Source: an uncultured Paracoccaceae bacterium (lineage in GTDB: Bacteria > Pseudomonadota > Alphaproteobacteria > Rhodobacterales > Rhodobacteraceae). Taken from it: a stretch of 23,362 bases of DNA. How positions within the stretch are numbered: the first letter of the stretch is position 1; each line of letters begins with the position of its first letter. The stretch spans positions 1 to 23,362 of the forward strand of contig CALFSV010000388.1 of the NCBI GenBank assembly GCA_937916485.1, in the 5' to 3' direction. The translations under genes and the position numbers were made by a program. Of the stretch, positions 23,229 to 23,362 are shown piece by piece. The notes below the pieces were generated by a model. It was not told the DNA's origin, did not search any database, and saw nothing but the letters and a program-made list of their open reading frames with translations.

Positions 23229-23362
23229 ATGATGATTATAGGCAAACTGGAACACTGGAAATCGGCAGTTGCGATGCTGCCAGTCGCAACGGGTCTGGTT
23301 TTCGTTGACTATTCAAACGTCAAGCAAAGCATTTGGTCAGACCCGTCAATGGATCTGGTGCT
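23229..23362 (+). CDS. Possible start of a hypothetical protein, cut by window end
   Basis: A frame opens with tandem ATG codons at 23229 and 23232 and stays open for about 44 codons to the window edge (MMIIGKLEHWKSAVAML, then PVATGLVFVDYSNVK). All minus-strand frames are closed in this stretch. There is no good ribosome site, and I recognise no family. It would diverge from phoR. It may be a real gene start or chance. Confidence 0.3.
   Translation, partial: MMIIGKLEHWKSAVAMLPVATGLVFVDYSNVKQSIWSDPSMDLV

Overview
The window comes from a GC-rich alphaproteobacterium, most likely a marine Rhodobacteraceae (Roseobacter-group) chromosome. The evidence is the gene content and protein style: an extended PstC/PstA pair in a phoR-pstS-pstC-pstA-pstB-phoU-phoB cluster, a 3-hydroxybutyrate dehydrogenase coupled to a patatin, a YejA-like binding protein, a DoeA-like M24 enzyme and an rpsB-tsf pair. 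No insertion sequence, phage gene, CRISPR array, tRNA or rRNA was seen.

Left part (1-5009). The first 327 bases hold no supported gene. A YejA-type peptide-binding protein (minus) follows with no transporter partner downstream. The gap after its start (2146-2457) contains a minus promoter for it and an orphan plus-strand promoter-hairpin-terminator unit that looks like an undescribed small RNA of about 75 nt. Then come bdhA and an overlapping patatin-like hydrolase (plus; polyhydroxybutyrate/lipid turnover) and a convergent DUF502 membrane protein.

Middle part (5092-11915). psuK-psuG (minus) form a pseudouridine salvage operon. A small VOC protein follows. A DUF4198 protein and a HupE/UreJ-type membrane protein diverge from start codons that touch or overlap, and both are predicted to start with His-Glu after signal cleavage, which suggests a shared metal-related job. 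rpsB and tsf (plus) have a foldable leader and an intergenic hairpin, and are followed by about 420 bp of non-coding DNA with a run of strong hairpins.

Right part (11916-23362), almost all minus strand. A LuxR-type regulator with a degenerate acyl-homoserine-lactone pocket has no luxI beside it. Next are a single-domain rhodanese, an M19 dipeptidase-fold protein and an M24/DoeA-like protein. The last two are translationally coupled, and both lack canonical metal ligands. They lie 60 bp downstream of phoB with no visible terminator between. The Pho cluster follows: PhoR senses and phosphorylates PhoB, PstSCAB imports phosphate, and PhoU links transport to PhoR. A three-unit Pho box precedes pstS. 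The window ends just inside a possible plus-strand reading frame divergent from phoR.
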